From Opitutaceae bacterium (GTDB lineage Bacteria > Verrucomicrobiota > Verrucomicrobiia > Opitutales > Opitutaceae): a stretch of DNA of 64,000 nucleotides. How positions within the stretch are numbered: position 1 is the first letter of the stretch; each line of letters opens with the position of its first letter. Position numbers and translations under genes: made by a program. The DNA lies in NCBI GenBank assembly GCA_016711225.1, contig JADJTK010000013.1, forward strand, positions 62,001 through 126,000. Reading direction: 5' to 3'. The notes below the pieces were generated by a model. That model ran no database searches. It saw only the letters and a program-made list of their open reading frames with translations, and was not told the origin of the DNA. This document shows, piece by piece, positions 1 to 8,187 of the stretch.

Positions 1-7
1 CCTCCGC

Positions 8-30
8 AGGTTTCGGGCGACGCGAAACCT
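8..30. repeat. short palindrome, AGGTTTC...GAAACCT family, copy 1
   Basis: Arms AGGTTTCG and CGAAACCT (one base offset at the inner end) flank a GC-rich centre. The same architecture recurs at 8049-8073 and 21508-21530, so this is a dispersed palindrome rather than a chance hairpin. It lies upstream of the toxin-antitoxin pair and has no T-run typical of a terminator. Confidence 0.6.
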
Positions 31-91
31 TAAGCGCATCGGTTTCAGCGGACGGGTTGACGCAATACGCGCTACGGCCATAACCGAACGC

Positions 92-388
92 ATGCCCCCT
101 GCGCCTCTCTCGGTCACCCAGTTGCTGCAACCCGCTCAGGCGGAGTTGGCCCGGCTTGGCGTGCGGGAGCTGCTCCTCTTTGGTTCGAGGGCTCGCGGTG
201 ATGCCCGACCGGACAGCGATTGGGATTTTGTCGTCGAGTTCTCCGCTGCGCCCGACTTCGACCGGTTCATGGGCGTGCGCCAGTTGTTGGAGGATTGTTT
301 GAAGGGACGGGTCGATCTGCTGTCCCGCAGTGCCTGCCCTCCGAGGCTCTGGCGGGCGATCGAACCGGAGCTGCTTCATGCCGCGTAA
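92..388 (+). CDS. mntA: MNT-domain nucleotidyltransferase, antitoxin of a HEPN/MNT (type VII) pair
   Basis: This 98-residue protein carries the minimal nucleotidyltransferase signature GSRARGDARPDSDWD near residues 31-45, with the two aspartates of the SDxD metal site. Small MntA proteins of this family AMPylate and thereby silence a partner HEPN RNase. The partner follows immediately: its ATG at 378 lies inside this gene, giving an 11-bp overlap and probable translational coupling. The reading frame is complete and the length is normal. The toxin-antitoxin role is inferred from domain and pairing. Function: cytoplasmic, probably plasmid- or island-type stability or defence. Confidence 0.85.
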   Translation: MPPAPLSVTQLLQPAQAELARLGVRELLLFGSRARGDARPDSDWDFVVEFSAAPDFDRFMGVRQLLEDCLKGRVDLLSRSACPPRLWRAIEPELLHAA

Positions 389-710
389 TCCCACTGATCG
401 GCTGCACGATATCATTGAAGCGTGCGAGGCGATCGCTCGATATATCGATGGACTCGATTCGGCCCGATTTGCGACAGATGAGAAGACCCGCGATGCGGTC
501 GTGCGGCGGTTTGAGATCGTCGGTGAGGCGGTCAAAGCGCTTCCTCCCGAATGGACCGCGCGGGAACCGGGCATCCCATGGCGCCAGATCACCGGTTTTC
601 GCGATGTGCTTGCCCACGCCTACTTCGCTGTCGAGGTCTCGGTAGTCTGGGATGCGGCGGCGCGGAAGGCCCCTGAGTTGAGGTTGGCCTGTTTGCGCCT
701 GCTTGTTTGA
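378..710 (+). CDS. hepT: HEPN-domain (HepT/DUF86-like) RNase toxin
   Basis: This 110-residue all-helical protein ends its core with the sequence GFRDVLAHAYF, which contains the R-x4-H RNase motif of HEPN toxins. I chose the ATG at 378, within the end of the MNT gene, because the sequence from MPRNPTDRLHDII matches the family N-terminus; upstream in-frame codons are out of register with the family. In known pairs the HEPN protein cleaves RNA or tRNA ends and is inactivated by di- or tri-AMPylation of a tyrosine, here possibly the Y of HAYF. Both catalytic residues are present, so the toxin looks functional. Confidence 0.85.
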   Translation: MPRNPTDRLHDIIEACEAIARYIDGLDSARFATDEKTRDAVVRRFEIVGEAVKALPPEWTAREPGIPWRQITGFRDVLAHAYFAVEVSVVWDAAARKAPELRLACLRLLV

Positions 711-863
711 ACTCGTCGCTGGCAGATTGGACCACACTCCAAGGCCGTTGATCGGTGGACGGCCACTTGGCCCTGGACCCTTGAGACTTGATACCTCGGA
801 GCCGGCTCGTTTGCCCACCAACTCCTCCCTCGACAGCTTCGCCCCAGAAAACGACTCTTGGCC

Positions 864-1154
864 ATGACGATGCCTGCTCCTGCACCTGTCTCCTCCGATT
901 CCCTTCGCCGCCTCATCCTCGCCACGTTGCCGGAGTCGGCGCGCATGGGCGCCAACCCGGTGATCTTCGGCGCGGGCGGCGCGCTCGACAGCCTCGGACT
1001 GGTCAACTTCCTGGCCGACCTTGAGTATCGAATCGCCGAGGATTACGGCCGTGAGCTCGTGTTGGCCAGCGAGCGGGCGATGAGCCGCAGCCGCTCGCCG
1101 TTTCGCGATGTGGACACGCTCACGGCCTATATCCTCGAACTGTTGGGCGCATGA
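864..1154 (+). CDS. acyl carrier protein-like protein
   Basis: About 96 residues, with the phosphopantetheine attachment site as ALDSLGLVNFL: the serine is residue 43, followed by the leucine/valine-rich helix II of ACPs. An ATG at 864 is preferred; another ATG at 870 is possible. The gene ends at 1154, overlapping the ATG of the following reductase at 1151. It is not the housekeeping AcpP, being longer at the C-terminus and sitting at the head of a sugar/exosortase cluster with an AMP-forming ligase. I infer that it carries an acyl group loaded by that ligase, perhaps for transfer to an amino sugar. Confidence 0.8.
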   Translation: MTMPAPAPVSSDSLRRLILATLPESARMGANPVIFGAGGALDSLGLVNFLADLEYRIAEDYGRELVLASERAMSRSRSPFRDVDTLTAYILELLGA

Positions 1155-1997
1155 AAACATCGCGCGTCATCCTCATCACCGGCACCAGCCGCGGCATTGG
1201 CCGCGGGCTGGCCGAACATTTTCTGAAAGCGGGGGACACGGTCTGCGGCTGCAGCCGCTCGCCGGCGGGGCGCACGGAAGGCGCGGCAGCCCGCGCTGGG
1301 GCGGGCCACACGGAAAGCGCGGCAGCCCGCGCTGGGGCGGGCCACACGAAAGCGCGGCAGCCCGCGCTGGGGCGGGCCACACGGAAAGCGCGGCAGCCCG
1401 CGTTAGGGGCTCCAGCACCCGCGCTACGAGCACTTCGAGCTGGAGATCGCCGACGAGAAGGCGGTGGTAGCGATGGTGCGCGAGGTCGTGCGCCGCCATG
1501 GGCGGATCGATGCGTTGCTCAACAATGCCGGTATCGCGGCGATGAACCATGCGCTGCTCACCCCGGCGGCGGTGGCCCAGCAGATCATGGCCACCAATTT
1601 CCACGGCACCTTCCTGTTCTGTCGCGAGGTGGCGAAGGCGATGGTGCGGCGCAAGGTGGGGCGGATCGTGAATTTCACCACCGTGGCGACCCCGCTGCGG
1701 CTGGAGGGCGAGGCGCTCTACGCCGCGAGCAAGGCGGCGGTGGAGTCGTTCACCCAGGTGCTGGCGCGCGAGCTGGGAGCCTCGGGGGTGACCGTCAACG
1801 CCGTGGGGCCCACTCCGGTGCCCACCGATTTGATCAAGAATGTGCCGGCGGCCAAGCTGGAGGCGCTGCTCGCCCGGCAGGCGATCCGGCGTTTGGGCAC
1901 CGTGGAGGATGTGGTCAACGTGGTGGAGTTCTTCCTGGCGGATAGTAGCGAATTTGTCACCGGACAGGTGCTTTACCTTGGCGGCGTGAACGGTTGA
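1151..1997 (+). pseudogene. SDR-family 3-oxoacyl-ACP reductase-like gene, frame broken within a repeat
   Basis: The N-terminal frame has the Rossmann signature TGTSRGIGRG (residues about 11-20). The rest of the enzyme, including LLNNAGIA, the catalytic pattern YAASKAA and the C-terminal LGGVNG, is read in a different frame from about 1425 to 1997. The switch lies in 36-nt tandem copies at 1276-1402. Copies 1 and 2 are exactly 36 nt, a multiple of three, whereas copy 3 is 35 nt and copy 4 is degenerate, leaving a net frame offset. Outside the repeat the gene is well conserved. Either the repeat disabled the gene recently, or there are consensus errors in a GC-rich tandem repeat. Intended role: NAD(P)-dependent ketone reduction, probably on the ACP-bound substrate of this cluster. 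Confidence 0.75.
1276..1402. repeat. 36-nt tandem repeat inside the SDR gene
   Basis: Copies start at 1276, 1312, 1348 (one base short) and 1383 (partial). Each contains the hairpin core GCGCGGCAGCCCGCGC, a 6-bp stem with a CAGC loop. In frame each unit would encode twelve residues rich in A, G and R. The same hairpin core recurs in the 45-nt repeat at 4028-4162. Confidence 0.9.
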
Positions 1998-2012
1998 GCT
2001 GACTCTTCCGTC

Positions 2013-3386
2013 ATGATCGAAGTCCTCAGTCCGGAAACCTTGCTGGTGCTCGCCGAGCGCCGTGCGGTGCGCGACCTCTGGGTCGATGGCGGTGGCGTGC
2101 GCACTTGGATGGAGTTGGGGCGAGCGGTGCGGGCGGCGCAGGCGGCCTGCCAAGCGGCCGGGGTGCAGCCGGGCGAGATCGTGTTGACCCCGGGCGAGGC
2201 GACGTTTGCGGCCTTGGCGTGGTTTTTTGGTGCGGCGCTGGCCGGCGCGGTGGTGGCCCCGCTGCGCGGCGAGCGCGAAGGTGAATTGGAGACGTGGAGC
2301 CGCCAGGCCGCTCCGCGGTGGCGGGTGTGTGGTGAGCAGCTCGCAGCGCTGCCGGGCGGGGCAGCTTCACCCGCGGCGGAGCGCTTGCTCGCGCCGCTGC
2401 GCGCGGCGGGGCGACCGGGGCTGATCTTGGCCACCGGCGGGACCACCGGAGTACCCAAGCTGGTCTTGCATGATTTGACGGCGTTGCTGGCCACCGTGCC
2501 GGTCAAGCAGAGCGTGGGGCGGCGGATCATGCCGTTGATGCGCTTCGACCACATCGGCGGGCTCGACATGGTGTGGCGGGCGCTGGGCAGCGGGCATGTG
2601 CTGGTGGCTCCCCCGGCCGAACTTGCTCCCGAAGCGGTGGCCGCCGTGATCGAGCGCCATCAGGTGGAGGTGATGCCGGCGACCCCGAGCTTTCTCAACC
2701 TCATGCTCGCCGCCGAGGTGCACCGGAGCTGTTCATTGAGCTCGCTGCGGGTGGTGCCCTATGGGGCGGAGCCGATGCCGGTGGGCCTGCTGGCGCGCCT
2801 GGGCTCGGCGCTGCCGAAGGTGGAGTATGTCCAACGTTTTGGTACGAGCGAGACCGGTGCGCTGCCGGTGAGCGAGTCAGGGGCCGGCCTGCTCTTGGGC
2901 GATGATTCGGCCGGTTTCCAGTGGAAGATCGTGGCCGGCGAGCTGTGGGTGCGCAGTCCGGCTCGGGCGCTGGGCTATCTGTCCGGCGCACCGGGAGGGT
3001 TCGACGCCGACGGCTGGTTTCGCACTGGCGATCTGGCCGAGCGGCTGCCCGATGGGGCGGTGCGCGTGCTCGGGCGTTGCGAGGAGCTTATCAATGTGGG
3101 CGGCGAGAAGGTGTTGCCGGCGGAGGTCGAGGCCGTGTTGCAGGAGCACCCCCAGGTGGTCGACTGCCGCGTGCACGCCGAGCGCAACGCCCTGCTTGGC
3201 CAGGTGGTGGCCGTGGAGCTCGTCTGGCGCGGGGCGGAGACCGACGTTGTGGTGGTGAAGCGCTCGCTGCACGAGTTCGCCGGTGCGCGGCTGCCCCGTC
3301 ACAAGCTGCCGGCGAGCGTGCGCCTGGTCGCGGCGGTGGAGACCACGCGCAATCTTAAGAAAACCCGCAGCGCTTCGCCGGCATGA
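2013..3386 (+). CDS. AMP-dependent acyl ligase (ANL superfamily)
   Basis: This 457-residue adenylate-forming enzyme has the nucleotide-binding loop ATGGTTGVPKL (residues about 143-153), the RFGTSETG motif, the TGDL adenylation motif and a C-terminal hinge and lysine domain (RCEELINVGGEKVLP). It activates a carboxylic acid with ATP and transfers it to CoA or an ACP thiol. It is slightly short for the family. Start is the ATG at 2013; the stop overlaps the next ATG (ATGA at 3383). The ACP two genes upstream is a plausible acceptor (inference), making an acyl-loading module inside an exopolysaccharide cluster. The substrate cannot be read from the sequence. Confidence 0.85.
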   Translation: MIEVLSPETLLVLAERRAVRDLWVDGGGVRTWMELGRAVRAAQAACQAAGVQPGEIVLTPGEATFAALAWFFGAALAGAVVAPLRGEREGELETWSRQAAPRWRVCGEQLAALPGGAASPAAERLLAPLRAAGRPGLILATGGTTGVPKLVLHDLTALLATVPVKQSVGRRIMPLMRFDHIGGLDMVWRALGSGHVLVAPPAELAPEAVAAVIERHQVEVMPATPSFLNLMLAAEVHRSCSLSSLRVVPYGAEPMPVGLLARLGSALPKVEYVQRFGTSETGALPVSESGAGLLLGDDSAGFQWKIVAGELWVRSPARALGYLSGAPGGFDADGWFRTGDLAERLPDGAVRVLGRCEELINVGGEKVLPAEVEAVLQEHPQVVDCRVHAERNALLGQVVAVELVWRGAETDVVVVKRSLHEFAGARLPRHKLPASVRLVAAVETTRNLKKTRSASPA

Positions 3387-4183
3387 AACAGCTCGTCATC
3401 ATCGGGGCGGGTGGCTTTGGACGCGAGGTGCTCGACTGGGCCCGGCAGTCGGAGGCCTGTGGGCGGGACTGGCTGGTGAAGGGTTTTATCGATGACAACC
3501 CGCGCGCTCTCGACGCCGGCCCGGCCGATGCGCCGTGGCTGGGGCCGATCCTCGGGCATGTGCCGGCGGCCGACGAGGTCTTCATCTGTGCGATCGGTCA
3601 GGTGGCGGCCAAGCGCCGGTGTGTGAAGGAGGTGCGCCGTAACGGCGGGGTCTTCACGCGGGTGATCCACCGCACGGCGGTGGTGGGCTCCGAGGTGGAG
3701 CTGGGCGAGGGCGTGATCCTGTGTCCGCACAGCGTGGTGACTTCGCGGGCGCGGCTGGGCGCCTTTGTGGCGGTGAACCTGCACTCGACGGTGGCGCACG
3801 ACGCGGTGGTGGGCGACTGGTGCCAGTTGCACTGCCACGTTGACGTGACCGGCGGGGTGGTGATTGGCGAGGGCGTGCTGGTGGGCAGCCACGCCTCGAT
3901 CCTGCCCGGGGTGAAGGTCGGCGCGGGCGCGGTGATCGGTGCCGGCTCGGTGGTGATGCGCGAGGTGGCGGCCGGTACGACAGTCTTTGGCTCACCGGCC
4001 CGGCCCTATGCGGCCGCGGCACCGCAGGAGACGGCAGCCCGCGTGACGGAAGGCGCGGCAGCCCGCGCAGGGGACGCGGCGGCCCGCGTAACGGAAAGCG
4101 CGGAGGACCGCGCTGGGGACGCGGCGGCCCGCGTAACGGAAGGCGCGGAGGACCGCGCAGGGGAAAGGACGAATCATGGCTGA
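3383..4183 (+). CDS. PglD/NeuD-like sugar O/N-acyltransferase with repeat-derived C-terminal tail
   Basis: The N-terminus has a PglD-type nucleotide-sugar binding fold (VIIGAGGFGREVLDW). It is followed by a left-handed beta-helix of hexapeptide repeats, roughly residues 95-205, with the usual GVLVGSHASILPGV pattern. Such enzymes acetylate UDP-amino sugars, as in bacillosamine or sialic acid pathways. The neighbouring aminotransferase and PglF-like dehydratase support a PglD-like role. The family would end near the GSPARP motif (residue about 208). Beyond it lie about 55 residues encoded by three in-frame 45-nt repeats, almost certainly a repeat insertion that extended the protein. The stop overlaps the next ATG. 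Confidence 0.85.
   Translation: MKQLVIIGAGGFGREVLDWARQSEACGRDWLVKGFIDDNPRALDAGPADAPWLGPILGHVPAADEVFICAIGQVAAKRRCVKEVRRNGGVFTRVIHRTAVVGSEVELGEGVILCPHSVVTSRARLGAFVAVNLHSTVAHDAVVGDWCQLHCHVDVTGGVVIGEGVLVGSHASILPGVKVGAGAVIGAGSVVMREVAAGTTVFGSPARPYAAAAPQETAARVTEGAAARAGDAAARVTESAEDRAGDAAARVTEGAEDRAGERTNHG
4028..4162. repeat. 45-nt in-frame tandem repeat, three units
   Basis: Units start at 4028, 4073 and 4118, each 45 nt (15 residues of the type DAAARVTESAEDRAG). They contain hairpins with GCGCGG/CCGCGC arms and CAGC or AGGA loops, related to the core of the 36-nt repeat at 1276-1402. Because the unit is a multiple of three, the reading frame survived. Confidence 0.9.
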
Positions 4184-4907
4184 GACCAAACGGTGGTGGT
4201 GGCGGTGGTCGTTGATCTTGCCTGTCGTGGTGCTGACCGCAGCGGCGGTGTTGCAGGGCATCGGGGTGTTTCGCGAGGTGCCCAAGCCGCGCGGCCCGCA
4301 CGTGGCCGCGCTGGTGCCAACCAGCCTGCCGGGCTGGCGGGTGCGCAACGTGCCGCTGGGGCCCACCGAGTTCATGACCGGCCAGGTGGAGAAGACCTTG
4401 AATTTCGACGAGGCGGTGAGCCGCGAATACAGCCGCGCCGGCGCGACCTTCGGGGTGTATGTGGCCTACTGGGGCGCGGGCAAGATGCCCACCCGCCTGG
4501 TGGCCTCGCACACACCGGACCGCTGCTGGACCGAGAACGGCTGGACCTGCCAGGAGATGCGCTTCCGCCAGCCGCTGGCCGCCAATGGCGCCCCGCTGCA
4601 GCCGGCGGAGTGGCGGCGCTTCCAGCCGCCCAACGGCGGCGCGACCACGTATGTGCTCTATTGGCACTTGGTCGAGGGGCGGGTGTACGACCAGGGCGGC
4701 CGCTTCAACGCGGTGCCCGATCCGCTCGCCTGGTGGAAGGATGCCGTGCAGCAGGCGCTGCTGGGCAGCCGCGAGCAGTATTTCATCCGCCTGACAGCCA
4801 ACGTGCCGCTGGAAACCCTCTGGGCCGATCCCGGCCTGGGCGAGGTGCTGCGCGGCCTGCAGGCCCTGGGCCTGGGCACCCTTCCCCCTGTCGCCGTCTC
4901 CCCGTGA
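4176..4907 (+). CDS. epsI: EpsI/exosortase-associated protein (DUF3485-like)
   Basis: This 243-residue protein starts with a single N-terminal membrane segment (LILPVVVLTAAAVLQGI) and continues as a periplasmic domain with the EpsI-type pattern SHTPDRCWTENGW near residues 109-121, including the conserved cysteine. EpsI proteins occur with exosortase (EpsH) in exopolysaccharide loci, where they are found fused or adjacent to it. No exosortase is visible in this window, so it may be encoded upstream. The gene overlaps its neighbours by 8 bp upstream and 4 bp downstream, consistent with one operon. The precise biochemical role of the family is unknown. Confidence 0.8.
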   Translation: MAETKRWWWRWSLILPVVVLTAAAVLQGIGVFREVPKPRGPHVAALVPTSLPGWRVRNVPLGPTEFMTGQVEKTLNFDEAVSREYSRAGATFGVYVAYWGAGKMPTRLVASHTPDRCWTENGWTCQEMRFRQPLAANGAPLQPAEWRRFQPPNGGATTYVLYWHLVEGRVYDQGGRFNAVPDPLAWWKDAVQQALLGSREQYFIRLTANVPLETLWADPGLGEVLRGLQALGLGTLPPVAVSP

Positions 4908-6055
4908 CCAATCTCCCTGCCCCCGCCCCCCGCCTGTTCCTTTCGCCCCCTCACATCGGTCCGGCGGAGAAGCAGTACGTCGACGAGGCCTTCGCCACCA
5001 ACTGGGTGGCGCCGGCCGGTCCGCATCTGACCGCCTTCGAGCAGGAGATGTGCGCGGCCAGCGGCGCGGCGGCGGCGGTGGCGGTGAGCTCGGGCACGGC
5101 GGCCCTGCACCTGGCGGTGCGGCTGGTCGGAGTGCGGCCGGGCGACGAGGTGCTCTGCTCGACGTTTACCTTCGTGGCCAGCGCCAACCCGATTCTCTAC
5201 GAGGGCGGCCGGCCGGTGTTTGTTGATGCCGACCGCGCGTCCTGGAACATGGACCCCGCGTTGCTGGCCGGGGCGTTGGAGGCGCGCGCCCGGGAGGGGC
5301 GCCTGCCGCGGGCCATTCTTGTCTCCGATATTTACGGGCAATGTGCGGATTGGGACCCGATCCTGGCGGCGGCGCAGCGCCATGGGGTGCCGGTGATCGA
5401 GGATGCCGCCGAGGCGGTGGGGGCGACCTACCGTGGGCGCTGGGCGGGCACCTTCGGGGCGATCGGCGTCTATTCCTTCAACGGCAACAAGATCCTCTCC
5501 ACCAGCGGGGGCGGGATGGTCGTCTCGCCCGACCGGGCGCTGGTCGACCGGGCCCACAAATTGGCCACGCAGGCGCGCGAGGCCGCCCCCCACTACGAGC
5601 ATGCCGAGTTGGGCTACAACTACCGCTTGAGCAACGTGCTTGCCGGCATCGGCCGCGGCCAACTGGCTTGGCTGGAGCAGCGCATCGACCGGCGTCGGGC
5701 GATCTGCGCGCTGTACCAGTCGGAGTTGGGCGGTTTGCCCGGGGTGGCCTTCATGCCGGAGGCGGCCTATGGACGCAGCACGCGCTGGCTCACCTGCCTG
5801 ACGATCGACCCGACCGTCGCCGGCACTGATCGCGATGCCGTGCTCACCGCGCTGGAGGCGGCCAACATCGAAGCCCGGCCGCTGTGGAAACCGTTGCATC
5901 TGCAACCGTTCTATCGCGGCGCGGAGTGCATCGGCGGCGCGGTGTCGGCGGATCTCTTCGCCCGGGGGTTGTGTCTGCCGTCCGGATCAGGCATGACGGA
6001 GGCCGATCTGCAACGGGTCGTCCGGACCGTGCGCCGCACGTTCGGACGCGCCTGA
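4904..6055 (+). CDS. DegT/DnrJ/EryC1 (PglE-like) PLP-dependent sugar aminotransferase
   Basis: The protein has 383 residues from a GTG at 4904, chosen because it overlaps the upstream stop and gives the family N-terminus (FLSPPHIGPAEKQYVDEAF). Features include SSGTAALHLAVR (cofactor phosphate site), EDAAEAVGATY, and the catalytic lysine in SFNGNKILSTSGGGM. These enzymes transaminate 4-keto sugar nucleotides made by the dehydratase encoded next. With the PglD-like enzyme this forms the three-step route dehydratase, aminotransferase, acyltransferase to a UDP-bacillosamine-like sugar. Length and motifs are intact. Confidence 0.88.
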   Translation: MTNLPAPAPRLFLSPPHIGPAEKQYVDEAFATNWVAPAGPHLTAFEQEMCAASGAAAAVAVSSGTAALHLAVRLVGVRPGDEVLCSTFTFVASANPILYEGGRPVFVDADRASWNMDPALLAGALEARAREGRLPRAILVSDIYGQCADWDPILAAAQRHGVPVIEDAAEAVGATYRGRWAGTFGAIGVYSFNGNKILSTSGGGMVVSPDRALVDRAHKLATQAREAAPHYEHAELGYNYRLSNVLAGIGRGQLAWLEQRIDRRRAICALYQSELGGLPGVAFMPEAAYGRSTRWLTCLTIDPTVAGTDRDAVLTALEAANIEARPLWKPLHLQPFYRGAECIGGAVSADLFARGLCLPSGSGMTEADLQRVVRTVRRTFGRA

Positions 6056-6087
6056 GCCCGGTCCATTTGAGCCCAATTCCTCCCATC

Positions 6088-8049
6088 ATGGCCGTCCCTT
6101 TGCCCAATACTGGTCGCGTTGCCATCGCCGCGCTCCTGCAGGAGCGCAGCCAATGGGCCTATCAGCGGTTGCTCGGCTGGGTGGACCAGCATATCGGCCG
6201 GCACCGCTACACGCGGGTGCTGATGCTGATCGCCATCTATACGCTGGAACTGGCGACGGCGTTTTGGCTGGCCTACGAGCTGCGCTGGGATTTTGCGGTG
6301 CCGCCCGAGTTCGCGGTGCAGCGCCTGCAGCTGCTGGCGGTGGTGGTGGTGTGCAAACTGGTGCTGCTGCAATCGTTCGGCCAGTTCCGCTCCATGCTGA
6401 GCTATTTCGGCCTGGCCGACTTCAGCGGTGTGGTGCTGGCGATGAGCTCGGGTTCGGCGATGATGCTGGGGTTGTGGTTGGTGGCGCTGCCGGGAGCGTC
6501 GCCGCCGCGCGGCGTCATCCTGATGGATTTTGTGCTGAGCGTGGCGTTGCTCGCGGCCTTCCGGCTCTTCCTGCGGGTGGTGCGCTCCTGGAGCCTCTCG
6601 GGCTCGGTGCAGCCCGGGCTGGCCGAGCGGCGTATCGCGATCGTGGGAGCGGGCGACGTGGGCGAGGCGCTGGCCAAGGAGCTGCTCTCGCGGCGCGGCA
6701 GCGGCCTGCGGCCGATGTTCTTTCTCGACGACGACCCCGACAAGATCGGGCGCAGCATCCACGGGCTCACCGTGCATGGGCCGCTGACCAAGCTGCTGGA
6801 GGTAGCCTCCGAGGTGGGCTTGCAGGAGCTGGTGGTCGCCATGCCCTCGGCCGGCCCGAAACGCATCCGCGAGATCGTGGAGCTGGGTCGCCAGATCGGG
6901 GTGACAACACAGATCGTACCCTCGGCCACCCAATTGGCCACCGGCGAGGTGAAGGTCGATCGCACCCGCCCGGTGGCGATCGAGGATCTGCTCGGGCGCG
7001 ACCAGGTGGAGCTGGACTCGGCCGGTATCGACCGTTTGCTGCACGACCAGGTGGTGCTGGTAACCGGGGCTGGCGGCAGCATTGGCAGCGAGCTGTGTCG
7101 GCAGATTCTGGCCAAGGGCCCGCGGCAACTGGTGATGATCGAGCAGACCGAGATCGCGCTCTTCGAGATCGAAAACGAGCTGCTGGCCACCCCGGAGGGC
7201 CGGCGGATTCTGCCGCTCATTGCCGACATCACCGATCCGCACTCGATGCGGGTGATTTTTGAGAAGCATCGGCCGGCGCTCGTGTTCCACGCGGCCGCCC
7301 ACAAGCACGTGCCGCTGATGGAGCGCCAGCCCAGCGAGGCCATCAAGAACAACACCTTGGGCACGGCGCACCTCGCGGGTCTGGCCAGTGAATACGGGGT
7401 GGCCCGGTTCGTCTTCATCTCCACCGACAAGGCGATCAACCCCACCAGCGTGATGGGCTGCAGCAAGCGGCTCGCCGAGAAGGCGCTGCTGGCGCGCAGC
7501 CGCGTGGCGGGCAATACCACGCGCTTTTTGGCGGTGCGTTTCGGCAATGTGCTGGGCTCCAGCGGCAGCGTGATCCCGACCTTCCGCCGCCAGATCGCCC
7601 AGGGTGGCCCGGTGACGGTGACCCACCGCGAGATGACGCGCTATTTCATGACGATCCCGGAGGCCGTGGGGCTGGTGCTGCAGACGGCCACGCTCGGGCG
7701 CGGCGGGGAAATCTTCATTTTGGATATGGGCAAGCCGGTGAACATCCTCGAGATGGCGCGGCAGATGGTGGAGCTCAGCGGCTACAAGCCGGAGGTCGAC
7801 ATCGAGATCCGCATCACCGGGCTGCGTCCGGGCGAGAAGCTCTACGAGGAGTTGCGCCACAGCGACGAGACGCACGAGCCCACCGAGCACCCGCGGATCT
7901 TCCGGTTGAAGGCGGTGCCCAGTGCGGTAGCTGAGCAGGACGACGGCTGGTTGCCGGCGCTGCGGGTGGTGGCGGAGTCGGGCAAGGCCGGTGAGATCAA
8001 GGCGGCGATGAAGCGCCTGGTGCCGGAGTACACGCCCTACGAGGAGTAA
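6088..8049 (+). CDS. PglF/CapD-like membrane nucleotide-sugar 4,6-dehydratase
   Basis: The protein has 653 residues. Roughly four membrane helices span residues 40-185. They are followed by a CoA-binding-like Rossmann domain (IAIVGAGDVGEALAKELL) and a second NAD-binding SDR domain with VTGAGGSIGSELCRQIL. The extended-SDR active-site lysine of the S/T-M-x3-K type lies in PTSVMGCSKRLAEKALL. The product is a UDP-GlcNAc 4,6-dehydratase-type enzyme acting at the inner membrane. The ATG at 6088 is chosen over upstream in-frame codons that lie inside the aminotransferase gene. It is the last gene of the co-directional cluster. Confidence 0.9.
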   Translation: MAVPLPNTGRVAIAALLQERSQWAYQRLLGWVDQHIGRHRYTRVLMLIAIYTLELATAFWLAYELRWDFAVPPEFAVQRLQLLAVVVVCKLVLLQSFGQFRSMLSYFGLADFSGVVLAMSSGSAMMLGLWLVALPGASPPRGVILMDFVLSVALLAAFRLFLRVVRSWSLSGSVQPGLAERRIAIVGAGDVGEALAKELLSRRGSGLRPMFFLDDDPDKIGRSIHGLTVHGPLTKLLEVASEVGLQELVVAMPSAGPKRIREIVELGRQIGVTTQIVPSATQLATGEVKVDRTRPVAIEDLLGRDQVELDSAGIDRLLHDQVVLVTGAGGSIGSELCRQILAKGPRQLVMIEQTEIALFEIENELLATPEGRRILPLIADITDPHSMRVIFEKHRPALVFHAAAHKHVPLMERQPSEAIKNNTLGTAHLAGLASEYGVARFVFISTDKAINPTSVMGCSKRLAEKALLARSRVAGNTTRFLAVRFGNVLGSSGSVIPTFRRQIAQGGPVTVTHREMTRYFMTIPEAVGLVLQTATLGRGGEIFILDMGKPVNILEMARQMVELSGYKPEVDIEIRITGLRPGEKLYEELRHSDETHEPTEHPRIFRLKAVPSAVAEQDDGWLPALRVVAESGKAGEIKAAMKRLVPEYTPYEE

Positions 8050-8073
8050 GGTTTCTGCGCGGCGCAGAAACCT
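8049..8073. repeat. palindrome, AGGTTTC family, copy 2
   Basis: Perfect 12-bp arms (8049-8060 and 8062-8073) around a single central G, immediately after the dehydratase stop codon. No T-run follows, so it is not a classic terminator, although it might protect the mRNA 3' end. It is related to 8-30 and 21508-21530. Confidence 0.75.
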
Positions 8074-8187
8074 AGGGGAAAGCGACGGGGCCCGGGCTTT
8101 ACCCTTTGGGCAGCGCCGGAAGAGCCGATTGATAACGAGGCTGAACCTGTTCTCTTCGACTTCGCTGACGCGTTTCCGCCTCCCACC

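Noticed and set aside
1276..1402. CRISPR-like array in the SDR gene
   Set aside because: Head-to-tail 36-nt copies without spacers, and no cas genes in the window.
4028..4162. CRISPR-like array
   Set aside because: The units are contiguous 45-nt tandem copies with no unique spacers and are translated in frame, so this is a minisatellite.
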